Assembly (NCBI RefSeq): GCF_013055795.1
Contig: NZ_JABETO010000010.1
Location: forward strand, 1 to 64,000
Length of the DNA: 64,000 nucleotides
Source: Streptomyces sp. I05A-00742
GTDB taxonomy: Bacteria; Actinomycetota; Actinomycetes; Streptomycetales; Streptomycetaceae
Direction of reading: 5' to 3'
The translations under genes were made by a program, and so were the position numbers. The notes under the pieces were generated by a model that was not told the DNA's origin, did not search any database, and saw only the letters and a list, made by a program, of their open reading frames with translations. Below, in pieces: positions 44,462-54,711 of the stretch. Position 1 is the first letter of the stretch. Every line of letters starts with the position of its first letter.

Positions 44462-46252
44462 TCACCCCTCCTTCAGCTTCAGGTACCGCAGCACTTCCTT
44501 GTACAGCTTGTCGCCCTCCGCCCGGGCCTTGCCCTTCTCCGGCATGGAGACTTCGAGAACCCAGGCGACGTCCTTCGTCTTGTTCACGATGACGCGCGAG
44601 CGGCGGAAGCTCCGGGGATCCTCGGCACTGTCACCGGACTTGCGGAAGACGGTGGCGATCTCGGCGGTGGCCCGGCCGCCGAAGGAGGAGGCGTCGGTGA
44701 CGGTGGAGCGCGCGTCGTTGACCGACTCCACCAGCCCCTTCTCCAGCCGGGACTTCCGCTTGACGGCCTCGCCCTGGGCCGAGTCGACCAGCTTCTCCGG
44801 TTCGGCCGGGGCGGAGGAGCCGGAGGAGCCCTTCTCCTTCTCCGCCTTCAGGAGCAGGGAGATGGTGTAGACGCCGCCCGGGTCCCGGAAGGAGACGAAG
44901 CCGTCGTCCGGCTTGATGATCTTGACGTAGTCCTCGGGCACCGCCATCGACGCCCTGACGACCTCCGGTTCGTCGGCGACCTTCCAGTGCAGCGGGGTGG
45001 CGGGACCGTAGCCGAAGGGGTTGATGGCGAGGAGGGCGGCACCGCCGCCCACCAGGACGACGCCGATGGCGAGGCCCCACTGCGTCTTCCGCTTGTGGTG
45101 CAGGACCGGGGGTATCCAGCGGCTGCCCGTGGTCGCCGGCGCGGTGCGCTGCTGCGGTGCCGGGGCCGGGCGGGCCACCGCCTCCAGGGCCGCGCGGATG
45201 TCCGCCGGCGCCGGCCGGGCCGCCGGGTCCTTGTCCAGCAGGCGCATGACGACATCGGTGAAGGCGTCCGGGGCGCGGGTCGGGCGCGAGGGCTCCGCGG
45301 AGAGGATGGCCTGCATCGTCGCCTGGGTGTTGGAGCGGCGGAACGGCGACATGCCCTCGACCGCCGTGTACAGCACGACGCCCAGCGACCAGAGGTCGGA
45401 GGCGGGCCCGGGGCGCCGGCCCAGGGCGCGTTCCGGAGCCACGTACTCCGGCGAGCCGATGAAGCCGCCCGTCTCGGTGAGGCCCTGCTCGCCCTCGATC
45501 TGCGCGATGCCGAAGTCCGTGAGGACGACCCGGTCGTGCCGCCCGAGGAGGACGTTGTCCGGCTTGACGTCCCGGTGCAGGACGCCGGCCTGGTGCGCCG
45601 CCTCCAGCGCGCCGAGGACCGCGAGGCCGATGCGGGCCGCCTCGCGCGCGTCCAGCGTCCCGTCGGACAGCCGGTCGCCGAGGGACTGGCCGTCGACCAG
45701 CTCCATGACGATCCACGGCCGCCCCTCCTCCACGACCACGTCGTGGACCGCGACGACGGACGGGTGCGCGACGCGGGCCGCGGCGCGGGCCTCGCGCTGC
45801 ATCCGCAGGTGGATGTTCTGCCGCATGGACTCGGGCAGGTGGTCGGGGACGCGCGGTTCCTTGACGGCGACCTCGCGGTCGACGACCTCGTCGTGCGCCC
45901 TCCAGACGGTGCCCATGCCGCCGTGGCCCAGCCGCGAGAGCAGCCGGTACCGGTTCCCCACCCGGCGCCCGGCGCCCGGATCCTGAACGACGCCCGGGTC
46001 CTGAACGACGCCCGGACCCTGAACGACGCCCGGCTCCTGGACTGCGCCCGGTCCCTGCGCCACGCCCGACTCCCGCAGCGCGGCCGGGTCGTGGACCGCC
46101 CCCGGGTCGGCGCCCGGCACGGGCCACACGGCCGACGGGTCCTGCGTCCCCGGCGCGCTCCCGCCCTGCGCGTACGGGTTGGGCCAGGCCGCGCCGGGCG
46201 GCTGGAGGTCGTAGCTGGTGGGCGGATGCGCCCTTCCCCCGTCGTTCGTCAT
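44462..46252 (-). CDS. Membrane-anchored Ser/Thr protein kinase
   Basis: This 596-residue protein starts at ATG 46252. About 95 Pro/Gly/Gln-rich residues with imperfect VQDPGVVQ repeats precede the kinase domain (YRLLSRLGHGGMGTVWRA, REVAVKEP). The domain has catalytic HRDVKPDNVLL, TDFGIAQ and APE. A single transmembrane helix (WGLAIGVVLVGGGAALLAI) lies near residue 390. An extracytoplasmic C-terminal domain of about 180 residues follows, rich in Lys/Glu. It does not resemble PASTA repeats, so its ligand is unknown. It is monocistronic and divergent from the phosphoesterase gene. Confidence 0.9.
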   Translation of the reverse strand: MTNDGGRAHPPTSYDLQPPGAAWPNPYAQGGSAPGTQDPSAVWPVPGADPGAVHDPAALRESGVAQGPGAVQEPGVVQGPGVVQDPGVVQDPGAGRRVGNRYRLLSRLGHGGMGTVWRAHDEVVDREVAVKEPRVPDHLPESMRQNIHLRMQREARAAARVAHPSVVAVHDVVVEEGRPWIVMELVDGQSLGDRLSDGTLDAREAARIGLAVLGALEAAHQAGVLHRDVKPDNVLLGRHDRVVLTDFGIAQIEGEQGLTETGGFIGSPEYVAPERALGRRPGPASDLWSLGVVLYTAVEGMSPFRRSNTQATMQAILSAEPSRPTRAPDAFTDVVMRLLDKDPAARPAPADIRAALEAVARPAPAPQQRTAPATTGSRWIPPVLHHKRKTQWGLAIGVVLVGGGAALLAINPFGYGPATPLHWKVADEPEVVRASMAVPEDYVKIIKPDDGFVSFRDPGGVYTISLLLKAEKEKGSSGSSAPAEPEKLVDSAQGEAVKRKSRLEKGLVESVNDARSTVTDASSFGGRATAEIATVFRKSGDSAEDPRSFRRSRVIVNKTKDVAWVLEVSMPEKGKARAEGDKLYKEVLRYLKLKEG

Positions 46253-46437
46253 GCCCCCATCATCGGCCAAGCCCACCAGGTGCCGGAATTCCCCTCCGTC
46301 ACCCCTGCCCCGCGGAACAGGGGAGGCCGCCGGAAAAGGCAGGGGTTCCGCCGGGACGGACCGGCGTATTAGCGTGGGAAACCGGGCACGGCAGGCGGGC
46401 CTGAATTCGGCTCGGTCCGGTACGAGTTGGATTCCAC

Positions 46438-46470
46438 GAACAGTCCCCGAACAGTCCCCGAACGGTGGCC
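46438..46470 (+). repeat. Tandem 11-bp repeats upstream of the phosphoesterase gene
   Basis: GAACAGTCCCC occurs twice head to tail (46438-46448, 46449-46459), followed by the related GAACGGTGGCC. They lie 57-89 bp before the start codon in the divergent kinase/phosphoesterase promoter region and could be operator half-sites. Confidence 0.55.
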
Positions 46471-46526
46471 GGGGCGGGGGCCGGCAGGACGAGCGGACCG
46501 GGCGGACAGCGAAAAGGACGACAACC

Positions 46527-47387
46527 GTGCCCCACCCCGACGCGAAGCTCCTCGCCGTCAGCGACCTCCACATCGCCTACGACGAGAACCGCGCCCTCAC
46601 CGCGGGCCTGCGCCCCGGCTCCGACGACGACTGGCTGATCGTCGCGGGCGACGTCGCCGAGCGGTTCGCCGACGTCGAGTGGGCCCTGCGGCTGCTCGCC
46701 GGCCGGTTCGCCAAGGTGATCTGGTCGCCCGGCAACCACGAGCTGTGGACGCCGCCCAAGGACCCCTGCGACCTGCGCGGCGAGAAGCGCTACCTGCATC
46801 TGGTGGAGCTCTGCCGCGAACTCGGTATCGCCACGCCCGAGGACCCGTACCCGGTGTGGGAGGGGGCGGGCGGGCCGGTGGTGGTCGCGCCGCTGTTCGT
46901 CCTCTACGACTACTCGTTCCGGGTCCCCGGCGCCGACACCAAGGAGGAGTCACTGCGCCGCGCCCACGAGGCGGGCGTGGTCTGCACCGACGAGTACTTC
47001 CTCCACCCCGACCCCTACCCCGGCCGCGACGACTGGTGCCGCGCGCGGGTCGAGTACACCGAACGCCGGCTGTCCGCCGTCGACCCCGCCCTCCGCACCG
47101 TCCTCGTCAACCACTGGCCGCTGGTCCGCGAACCCACCCGCATCCTGCGCTACCCGGACTTCGCCCAGTGGTGCGGCACCGAGCTCACCGCCGACTGGCA
47201 CGTCCGCTTCCGCGCCGCCGCCGCGGTCTACGGCCATCTGCACATCCCCCGGGTGACCTGGCACGACGGCGTGCGCTTCGAGGAGGTCTCGGTCGGCTAC
47301 CCCCGCGAGTGGCGGCCCCGGCCACCGCGCGAGCCCCTGCGGCAGATCCTGCCGCAGCCGGTGGACGAGCGGGGGGCCGTCCGGTGA
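46527..47387 (+). CDS. Metallophosphoesterase
   Basis: This 286-residue protein starts at GTG 46527 behind AAAAGGA. The calcineurin-like motifs are complete: SDLHIA, AGDVAERF, GNHELW, VNHWPL and YGHLHIPR. It would bind two metal ions and cleave a phosphoester. Its stop overlaps the phosphopantetheinyl transferase gene (GTGA). This pairing is recurrent in Streptomyces and suggests a role linked to phosphopantetheine or CoA metabolism, such as removing a phosphate-bearing by-product. That link is inference. Confidence 0.88.
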   Translation: MPHPDAKLLAVSDLHIAYDENRALTAGLRPGSDDDWLIVAGDVAERFADVEWALRLLAGRFAKVIWSPGNHELWTPPKDPCDLRGEKRYLHLVELCRELGIATPEDPYPVWEGAGGPVVVAPLFVLYDYSFRVPGADTKEESLRRAHEAGVVCTDEYFLHPDPYPGRDDWCRARVEYTERRLSAVDPALRTVLVNHWPLVREPTRILRYPDFAQWCGTELTADWHVRFRAAAAVYGHLHIPRVTWHDGVRFEEVSVGYPREWRPRPPREPLRQILPQPVDERGAVR

Positions 47388-48127
47388 TAGGCGACCTCCT
47401 GCCCGCGTCGGTCGTCACCGAACACGCCTACACCGACGCCCCGGACGACCCGGCGGCCCTCCTCTTCCCCGAGGAGGCCGCCCAGGTGGCCCGGGCCGTG
47501 CCCAAGCGGCAGCGCGAGTTCACCACCGTCCGGGTGTGCGCGCGGGCCGCGCTGGGGCGGCTCGGGTACGCGCCCGGGCCGCTGCTGCCCAACCGGCGCG
47601 GCGCGCCCCGGTGGCCGGACGGCGTCGTCGGCAGCATGACGCACTGCCAGGGCTACCGGGCGGCCGCCGTGGCGCGCGCCGCCGACGCCGCCTCGGTCGG
47701 GGTGGACGCCGAGCCGAACGGCCCGTTGCCGGACGGCGTCGTCGACATGGTCACCCTCCCGGACGAACGGGAACGGCTCGCCGCCCTGGCCGGCGGCCAC
47801 CCCGGCGTGCACTGGGACCGGCTGCTGTTCAGCGCCAAGGAGAGCGTGTTCAAGGCCTGGTACCCGCTGACCGGGCTGGAACTGGACTTCGACGAGGCCG
47901 AGCTGACCGTCGACCCCGTCGCCGGGACGTTCTCGGCCCGGCTGCTGGTGCCCGGCCCGGTCGTCGGCGGCCGCCGGCTGGACGGATTCGACGGGCGCTG
48001 GGCCGTGGGCAACGGCCTGGTCGTCACCGCGATCGCCGTACCGGCGGCGGTGAGCGGGGGCGGGGCGCGAGGGGCCGGAGATCAGGAAGCGGCGGCGGAC
48101 GAGTACGCGGCACCACCCTCCCCCTGA
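47384..48127 (+). CDS. 4'-phosphopantetheinyl transferase, Sfp/EntD type
   Basis: This 247-residue protein overlaps the phosphoesterase by GTGA. The family motifs are visible: PNRRGAPRWPDGVVGSMTHC near residues 66-87, SVGVDAEP with the Mg-binding Asp/Glu, and FSAKESVFKAWYPLTG. It transfers phosphopantetheine from CoA to carrier proteins of polyketide or non-ribosomal peptide synthases. No such cluster lies in the window, so it likely serves several pathways in trans. The last 25 residues are Gly/Ala-rich and dispensable-looking. Confidence 0.92.
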   Translation: MIGDLLPASVVTEHAYTDAPDDPAALLFPEEAAQVARAVPKRQREFTTVRVCARAALGRLGYAPGPLLPNRRGAPRWPDGVVGSMTHCQGYRAAAVARAADAASVGVDAEPNGPLPDGVVDMVTLPDERERLAALAGGHPGVHWDRLLFSAKESVFKAWYPLTGLELDFDEAELTVDPVAGTFSARLLVPGPVVGGRRLDGFDGRWAVGNGLVVTAIAVPAAVSGGGARGAGDQEAAADEYAAPPSP

Positions 48128-48142
48128 CCCCCGTACACGGCT

Positions 48143-48179
48143 GTGGCGCCCGCCGACCGGTTCGGGTCGGGGGCGCCAC
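48143..48179. terminator. Hairpin between convergent PPTase and chaplin genes
   Basis: GTGGCGCC (48143-48150) pairs with GGCGCCAC (48172-48179), extended inwards by CGACC/GGTCG around a GGTTCG-like loop. It is suitable as a bidirectional terminator. Confidence 0.6.
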
Positions 48180-48262
48180 ATGAGGTGCGGCGGGCACCGC
48201 GGGCCGTCCGCGTGCGGAACGGCGGCCCTGCGCGGCCGCGCTCGCCGCCGCCTGGGGGTGTG

Positions 48263-48502
48263 TCAGTCGTTGACGCAGACGTTGCCGCTCGTCGGGTTGA
48301 GCAGGCCGACGATGTCGATCGTGTTGCCGCAGATGTTGATCGGGAGGTGGATCGGGATCTGGATGACGTTGCCCGAGATGACGCCCGGGGAGCCGACGGC
48401 CGCGCCCTTCGCGTTCGAGTCGGCGATGGCGGTGCCGGAGACGCCGGCAATCGCTGCGCCCACAGTGGCAGTGAGGACGGCTGCCTTGGCGATTCGTGAC
48501 AT
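48263..48502 (-). CDS. Short chaplin (hydrophobic aerial-hypha coat protein)
   Basis: This 79-residue protein has a signal peptide (AKAAVLTATVGAAIAGVSGTAIA) and a single chaplin domain. The two conserved Cys frame the core (NICGNTIDIVGLLNPTSGNV, then CVND). It starts at ATG 48502 with AAAGG upstream. Secreted short chaplins assemble into amyloid-like fibrils that make aerial hyphae hydrophobic. Compared with the usual Val-rich sequence this one is Ile-rich (GVISGNVIQIPIHLPINIC). There is no LAXTG anchor, so it is a short form rather than ChpA-C. Expression is probably developmental. Confidence 0.92.
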   Translation of the reverse strand: MSRIAKAAVLTATVGAAIAGVSGTAIADSNAKGAAVGSPGVISGNVIQIPIHLPINICGNTIDIVGLLNPTSGNVCVND

Positions 48503-48780
48503 GGGTGACACCTTTGTTCGGTCTGACAGGGTCGAACTCACGGCCAGTGACGGCCGGGAGCACGGATCAACGTCCGATCACCACGAAAGTTTCGTTCGTG
48601 CGGCGGACGGGTGACGGAGCACCGACAGAGGAGCCCGGCCCCACCACGCGCCCCTTACGTCCCCGTATGACCGATACGCCGTGCTCTCACCGCTCCTGAC
48701 GCCCCATCCGCGGCCGTCTGTACAGTCCCGGGCCGCACCGCTACAAGGGACGGGAAGTCCGATCGGTGTGGGAGGCAGCG

Positions 48781-50040
48781 ATGCGCAGGATCGCGATCGT
48801 CGGAGCGGGGCAGGCGGGGCTGCACCTGGCGCTGGGGCTCCAGGGGGCGCCTCCCGGGGACGCCGGAGGGTACGAGGTGCTGGTGGTGACCGACCGGACG
48901 CCCGAGCAGATCCGCGCCGGGCGGGTGCAGTCGACCCAGCTGATGTTCGGCCCGGCCCGGGCCCTGGAACGGGCGGCGGGACTGAACCTCTGGGACGGGG
49001 AGACCCCCTGGACCACGGGCAACCGGATCATCACGGCCGACCCGCCGGGCACGGCCGACCGGATGTTCGGTGCCCCGCTGGACGAGCCCGCCCAGTCCGT
49101 GGACCTGCGGGTGAAGACCGCGCGCTGGCTGGAGCTGTTCGAGGAGCGCGGCGGGCGCGTCGAGTACCGGCCGGTGTCGGCGGACGACCTGCCGGGGCTG
49201 GCCGCCGCCCACGACCTGACCCTGCTCGCCTCCGGCCGCGGCGGCCTCGGCGGCGTCCTGGGGCGCGACGGCCGGCACAGCCCCTACGACCGTCCGCAGC
49301 GCGCCCTCGCCGTCCTCTACCTGCACGGCGTCACCCCGCTCCCCGAGGTGCCGGGGTATCTGCGGATGACCACCACGCCCGGCACCGGCGAACTGCTCAC
49401 CCTCCCGGGCCGCACCCTGTCGGGCCCCTGCACCATCGTCATGTGGCAGGGGGTACCCGGTGGCCCGTTCGACTGCTGGCAGGACAACCCCGCCCCGGAC
49501 GCCGCCCTCGCCCGCACGCTGGAGCTGATGCGCGTCCACGCCCCGTGGGACTACGAGCGGTGCGCGGACGCCGAACCGACGGACGGCGGTGCCGCGCTGA
49601 CCGGCAGCCTGACCCCGGTGGTGCGGCATCCCGTGGCCGACGTCGCGCCGGGGTCGTACGTCCTGGGCATGGCCGACGCCGTCGTCCTCAACGACCCGCT
49701 GGCCGGGCAGGGGTCCAACAACGCGGCGCACTGCGCCGACCGCTACCTCCGGGCGATCCTCGACCGGGGCACACTGCCGTTCGACCGGGCGTGGGCACAG
49801 GAGACCTTCGCGTCCTGGTGGGAGCACGCCCGGCACACGGTGATGTTCAGCAATCTGCTGGTCCGTCCGCTGCCGGACCACGTCCAGCGCGTCGTGGGCG
49901 CGGCGCCCGAGTACCCCGAGATCGCGCACCGCTACGTCAACGGCTTCGCCCACCCGGCCGACTACCGCGAGTGGCTGCTGGACGCCGACCGGGCGGACGC
50001 GTACCTGGCGGCGGTGACCGGGGGGCGGACCGCCACCTAG
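48781..50040 (+). CDS. FAD-dependent monooxygenase (styrene monooxygenase StyA-like)
   Basis: This 419-residue protein starts at ATG 48781 behind GGGAGG. The N-terminal Rossmann motif RRIAIVGAGQAGLHLALGL binds FAD. Later blocks (RVQSTQLMFGPARALER, LLASGRGGLGG and VLNDPLAGQGSNNAAHCADRY) match the StyA/oxygenase family, in which a separate reductase supplies FADH2. No StyB-like reductase is adjacent. It could epoxidise or hydroxylate an aromatic or alkene substrate, unknown here. It is monocistronic. Confidence 0.85.
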   Translation: MRRIAIVGAGQAGLHLALGLQGAPPGDAGGYEVLVVTDRTPEQIRAGRVQSTQLMFGPARALERAAGLNLWDGETPWTTGNRIITADPPGTADRMFGAPLDEPAQSVDLRVKTARWLELFEERGGRVEYRPVSADDLPGLAAAHDLTLLASGRGGLGGVLGRDGRHSPYDRPQRALAVLYLHGVTPLPEVPGYLRMTTTPGTGELLTLPGRTLSGPCTIVMWQGVPGGPFDCWQDNPAPDAALARTLELMRVHAPWDYERCADAEPTDGGAALTGSLTPVVRHPVADVAPGSYVLGMADAVVLNDPLAGQGSNNAAHCADRYLRAILDRGTLPFDRAWAQETFASWWEHARHTVMFSNLLVRPLPDHVQRVVGAAPEYPEIAHRYVNGFAHPADYREWLLDADRADAYLAAVTGGRTAT

Positions 50041-50086
50041 GGCCGCCCCGCGCGTGCCCGCGCGCACCCTGCGCTAGCGTGATCGG

Positions 50087-50524
50087 GTGAGCACACCACC
50101 GGCCGGCACGGCCGCCGCACGACGCCGTACGGGCCAGGGGCCCGTGGTGGCCGCGGTGTCCGTCGGCGGCGGGCTGGGCGGCGCGGCCCGCTACGGCGCC
50201 GAGCTGCTCTGGCCGACGCCCGACGGGGCCTTCCCCTGGACGACGTTCCTCGTCAACGCGACCGGCTGCGCGCTGATCGGCGTGCTCCTGGTGACGATCG
50301 CCGAACGGGGCTCGCCCCACCGGCTGCTGCGCCCCTTCCTCGGCACCGGGGTGCTGGGCGGCTACACGACGTTCTCGACCTACGCGGTGGACGTGCAGCG
50401 GCTCATGGCCGACGGCCGGACGGCGACCGGACTGCTGTACCTGGCCGCGACGCCGCTCGCCGCGCTGGCGGCGGTCTGGTGCGCGGCGGCCGTGACGCGA
50501 CGGCTGGCCGGAGGCCGACGGTGA
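50087..50524 (+). CDS. crcB: Fluoride channel subunit CrcB/Fluc (first copy)
   Basis: This 145-residue protein starts at GTG 50087. Four hydrophobic helices and family motifs are present: [52 protein letters not shown]. The N-in/C-in type helices form a dual-topology fluoride channel with the second CrcB encoded 160 bp downstream. A TAGCGT hexamer at 50075-50080 is placed for leaderless transcription. There is no room for a fluoride riboswitch in the 46-bp upstream gap. Confidence 0.92.
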   Translation: MSTPPAGTAAARRRTGQGPVVAAVSVGGGLGGAARYGAELLWPTPDGAFPWTTFLVNATGCALIGVLLVTIAERGSPHRLLRPFLGTGVLGGYTTFSTYAVDVQRLMADGRTATGLLYLAATPLAALAAVWCAAAVTRRLAGGRR

Positions 50525-50685
50525 TCCCGCGCGGTCCGGCCCCGCGGCTGACGGTGCACCTCGGCGAGTCCGACGCCGAGCACGGCAGGCCCCTCTTCTC
50601 CGAACTCGTCCACCGCGCCCACCGGGCCGGGCTCGCGGGCGGCGGCCCGGTCACCCTGGACGAGGTCGAGGGCCACCGCGGGTGA
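50521..50685 (+). pseudogene. DUF190 gene with internal deletion
   Basis: This 54-residue frame sits between the two crcB genes and overlaps both (GTGA at each end). The first 37 residues ([20 protein letters not shown], then [14 protein letters not shown]) match the start of DUF190 proteins. The last residues ([14 protein letters not shown]) match their end. About 50 central residues of the usual ~110 are missing, in frame. DUF190 proteins commonly accompany crcB pairs. The fold is probably lost, but translational coupling to the second crcB is preserved. Confidence 0.7.
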
Positions 50686-51035
50686 ACTGGCTGCTCGTCA
50701 TCGCCGGCGCCATGGTCGGCGCCCCGCTGCGCTATCTCACCGACCGGGCCGTCCAGGCGCGGCACGACTCGGTGTTCCCGTGGGGGACGTTCACGGTCAA
50801 CGTCGTGGGCTGCTTCCTGCTCGGCGTACTGACCGCCGTGGCGCCGGAGGACGTCCGGCTGGCGCTGGGCACCGGGCTGTGCGGGGCGCTGACCACGTAC
50901 TCGACGTTCTCGTACGAGACCCTGCGACTGGCGGAGGAGGGGGCGCGGGGGCCTGCGGTCCTGAACGTGGTGGCGAGCGTGGCGGCCGGGGTGGGGGCGG
51001 CGTTCGCGGGGGTGTGGCTCGGCGGGGCGTTCTAG
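50682..51035 (+). CDS. crcB: Fluoride channel subunit CrcB/Fluc (second copy)
   Basis: This 117-residue protein overlaps the DUF190 remnant (GTGA). It has four membrane helices and the family motifs [36 protein letters not shown] and [18 protein letters not shown]. It pairs with the upstream CrcB as the second half of an antiparallel heterodimer that exports fluoride. The product is complete. It converges on the LysR gene. Confidence 0.92.
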   Translation: MNWLLVIAGAMVGAPLRYLTDRAVQARHDSVFPWGTFTVNVVGCFLLGVLTAVAPEDVRLALGTGLCGALTTYSTFSYETLRLAEEGARGPAVLNVVASVAAGVGAAFAGVWLGGAF

Positions 51036-51077
51036 CGCGACCCTCCCCCTGGTCCTCACTCAGCCCTCATCCATCCC

Positions 51078-51971
51078 TCAGCCCTCCTCCCCCAAGTGCT
51101 CCAGCAGCACCCCCCACAACTCCCGTGCCGCCCGCGGCGGAGGCGCGTCCTTGCGGTGGGCGACCGCCACCGTCCGCCGCATGCGGTCGCCCTCGAACCG
51201 CGTCACGCGCAGCCCGGAGCGGGCCGCGACCATGCCCGGGACCACGGCGACGCCCAGCCCGGCGCGGACGAAGCCGAGCACCGCGTCCATCTCGCCGCCC
51301 TCCACCGTGAACGACGGCTCGAAGCCGGCCGTCCGGCAGGCCGAGATCGTCATCTCCCGCAGGTCGTAGCCGCGCCGGAACATCGCCATCGGCAGCCCGC
51401 GCAGGTCCTCGACCCGTATCCGGCCGCGGCGGGACGGCGTGGGGGCGGACGGGGACGAGACGACGACCAGGTCCTCGCGCAGCAGCTCCGTCGTGGTCAG
51501 GGCAGGGGCGCCGACGCCGAGCGGGGTGATGATCAGGGCCAGGTCGAGGTCGCCGGCGGCCAGGCTGCGGACCAGGTCCTGGGAGCCGCCCTCGTCGATG
51601 AACAGCTCGATTCCCGGGTACCGCGCGTGGTAGGCGCGCAGCACGTCGGGCACCAGGCTCGCGCAGAGGCTCGGCGGTGCGCCGAGCCGGACCCGGCCGC
51701 GCCGCAGCTGGGCGACCTCCTGGACCTCGCGCCGGGCGGTGTCGGTGTCGGCGAGGATGCGCCGGGCCAGGGGCAGCAGCGCCTCCCCGGCGTCGGTCAG
51801 CGTGATGTTGCCGCGCGCCCGGTGGAAGAGGTCGGCGCCCAGTTCCCGTTCCAGGGCCCGGATCTGCTGCGAGAGCGACGGCTGCGCGACGTGCAGCACC
51901 TCGGCGGCACGGGTGAAGTGACGGACTTCGGCCACCGTCGCGAAGTAGCGGAGCTGTTGGAGTTGCACCAT
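51078..51971 (-). CDS. LysR-family transcriptional regulator
   Basis: This 297-residue protein starts at ATG 51971. The N-terminal winged HTH is typical: LQQLRYFATVAEVRHFTRAA, then VLHVAQPSLSQQIRALEREL and GADLFHRARGNITLTDAGEA. The C-terminal effector domain has two alpha/beta lobes (VRLGAPPSLCASLVPDVL onward). It is divergent from sdhCAB with 84 bp between starts, and a T-N11-A dyad lies in that gap. It probably controls the succinate dehydrogenase operon and itself in response to a small acid. The effector is unknown. Confidence 0.92.
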   Translation of the reverse strand: MVQLQQLRYFATVAEVRHFTRAAEVLHVAQPSLSQQIRALERELGADLFHRARGNITLTDAGEALLPLARRILADTDTARREVQEVAQLRRGRVRLGAPPSLCASLVPDVLRAYHARYPGIELFIDEGGSQDLVRSLAAGDLDLALIITPLGVGAPALTTTELLREDLVVVSSPSAPTPSRRGRIRVEDLRGLPMAMFRRGYDLREMTISACRTAGFEPSFTVEGGEMDAVLGFVRAGLGVAVVPGMVAARSGLRVTRFEGDRMRRTVAVAHRKDAPPPRAARELWGVLLEHLGEEG

Positions 51972-51982
51972 GACCAGGATAG

Positions 51983-51997
51983 ATAGGCAACCCCTAT
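51983..51997. promoter_or_regulatory. LysR-type operator dyad (T-N11-A)
   Basis: ATAGG (51983-51987) and CCTAT (51993-51997) form a perfect dyad with a 5-base centre, fitting the T-N11-A rule. It is 12 bp upstream of lysR and about 20 bp before the sdhC -35 element. Confidence 0.6.
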
Positions 51998-52018
51998 GGA
52001 ATCCAGGCCCACCATGTC

Positions 52019-52048
52019 TTGGACGCATAAAAGTTACCGACCTACTGT
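52019..52048 (+). promoter_or_regulatory. Promoter of sdhCAB, probably leaderless
   Basis: TTGGAC (52019-52024) and TACTGT (52043-52048) are separated by 18 bp, a good vegetative sigma match. The ATG of sdhC at 52056 is seven bases after the -10, so the transcript would begin at or next to the start codon. No ribosome-binding site precedes the ATG. Confidence 0.55.
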
Positions 52049-52055
52049 CGGCGGC

Positions 52056-52763
52056 ATGGCACTGGCGACCCGGACGGAACGCTCCCCGTCCCTCATCGGC
52101 ACCCTGTGGCGCTCCACCGTCGGCAAGAAGGCGGTCATGGCGGCCACCGGTCTCATCCTGCTGGCGTACCTGGTCGCCCATATGCTGGGCAATCTGAAGG
52201 TCTTCTTCGGGGCCGGGGAGTTCAACCACTACGGGCACTGGATCCGCACCATCGGCGAGCCGTTCCTGCACCACATGTGGTTCCTGTGGATCGCCCGGGT
52301 GGTGCTGGGGGCGTCCGTGGTGCTGCACGGCGTGGCCGCGTACCAGCTGAGCCGCCGCGACCTGGCGGCGCGGCCGACGAAGTACGAGGGGAAGAAGCGG
52401 CAGCGCACGAGCTACGCGACGCGCACCATGCGGTGGGGCGGCGTGATCCTCGCGCTGTTCATCGTCTGGCACATCCTCGACCTGACGACCCTGACGGTGA
52501 ACCCCAACGCCGAGGAGGGCCGCCCGTACGAGAACCTGGTCGCCTCCTTCGACCGCTGGTACGTGGCCGCCTTCTACATCCTGGCGATGCTCGCCCTCTG
52601 TATGCACATCCGCCACGGCTTCTGGAGCGCGGCGCAGACGCTGGGCGCCAACTCCCCGCGTCGCGACCGGACGTTCAAGGTCCTCGCCAACGGCCTCGCC
52701 GCCCTGCTGACCGCCGGCTTCCTCGCCGTGCCGGTCGGCGTCCTGACAGGAATCGTGAGCTGA
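52056..52763 (+). CDS. sdhC: Succinate dehydrogenase cytochrome b subunit
   Basis: This 235-residue membrane protein has five hydrophobic helices (for example [63 protein letters not shown]). Conserved His residues in AHMLG, VVLHG, VWHIL and CMHIRHG are positioned to ligate haem b. This is the single-subunit b558-type anchor found with Bacillus/Streptomyces SdhA and SdhB. It anchors the complex and reduces menaquinone. It is the first gene of the operon, with sdhA starting one base after its stop. Confidence 0.92.
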   Translation: MALATRTERSPSLIGTLWRSTVGKKAVMAATGLILLAYLVAHMLGNLKVFFGAGEFNHYGHWIRTIGEPFLHHMWFLWIARVVLGASVVLHGVAAYQLSRRDLAARPTKYEGKKRQRTSYATRTMRWGGVILALFIVWHILDLTTLTVNPNAEEGRPYENLVASFDRWYVAAFYILAMLALCMHIRHGFWSAAQTLGANSPRRDRTFKVLANGLAALLTAGFLAVPVGVLTGIVS

Positions 52764-52764
52764 C

Positions 52765-54707
<1,943 letters not shown>

Positions 54708-54711
<4 letters not shown>

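Noticed and set aside
50041..50086. Fluoride riboswitch before crcB
   Set aside because: Only 46 bp separate the genes and no riboswitch-like pseudoknot is visible; the -10 hexamer suggests a leaderless transcript.
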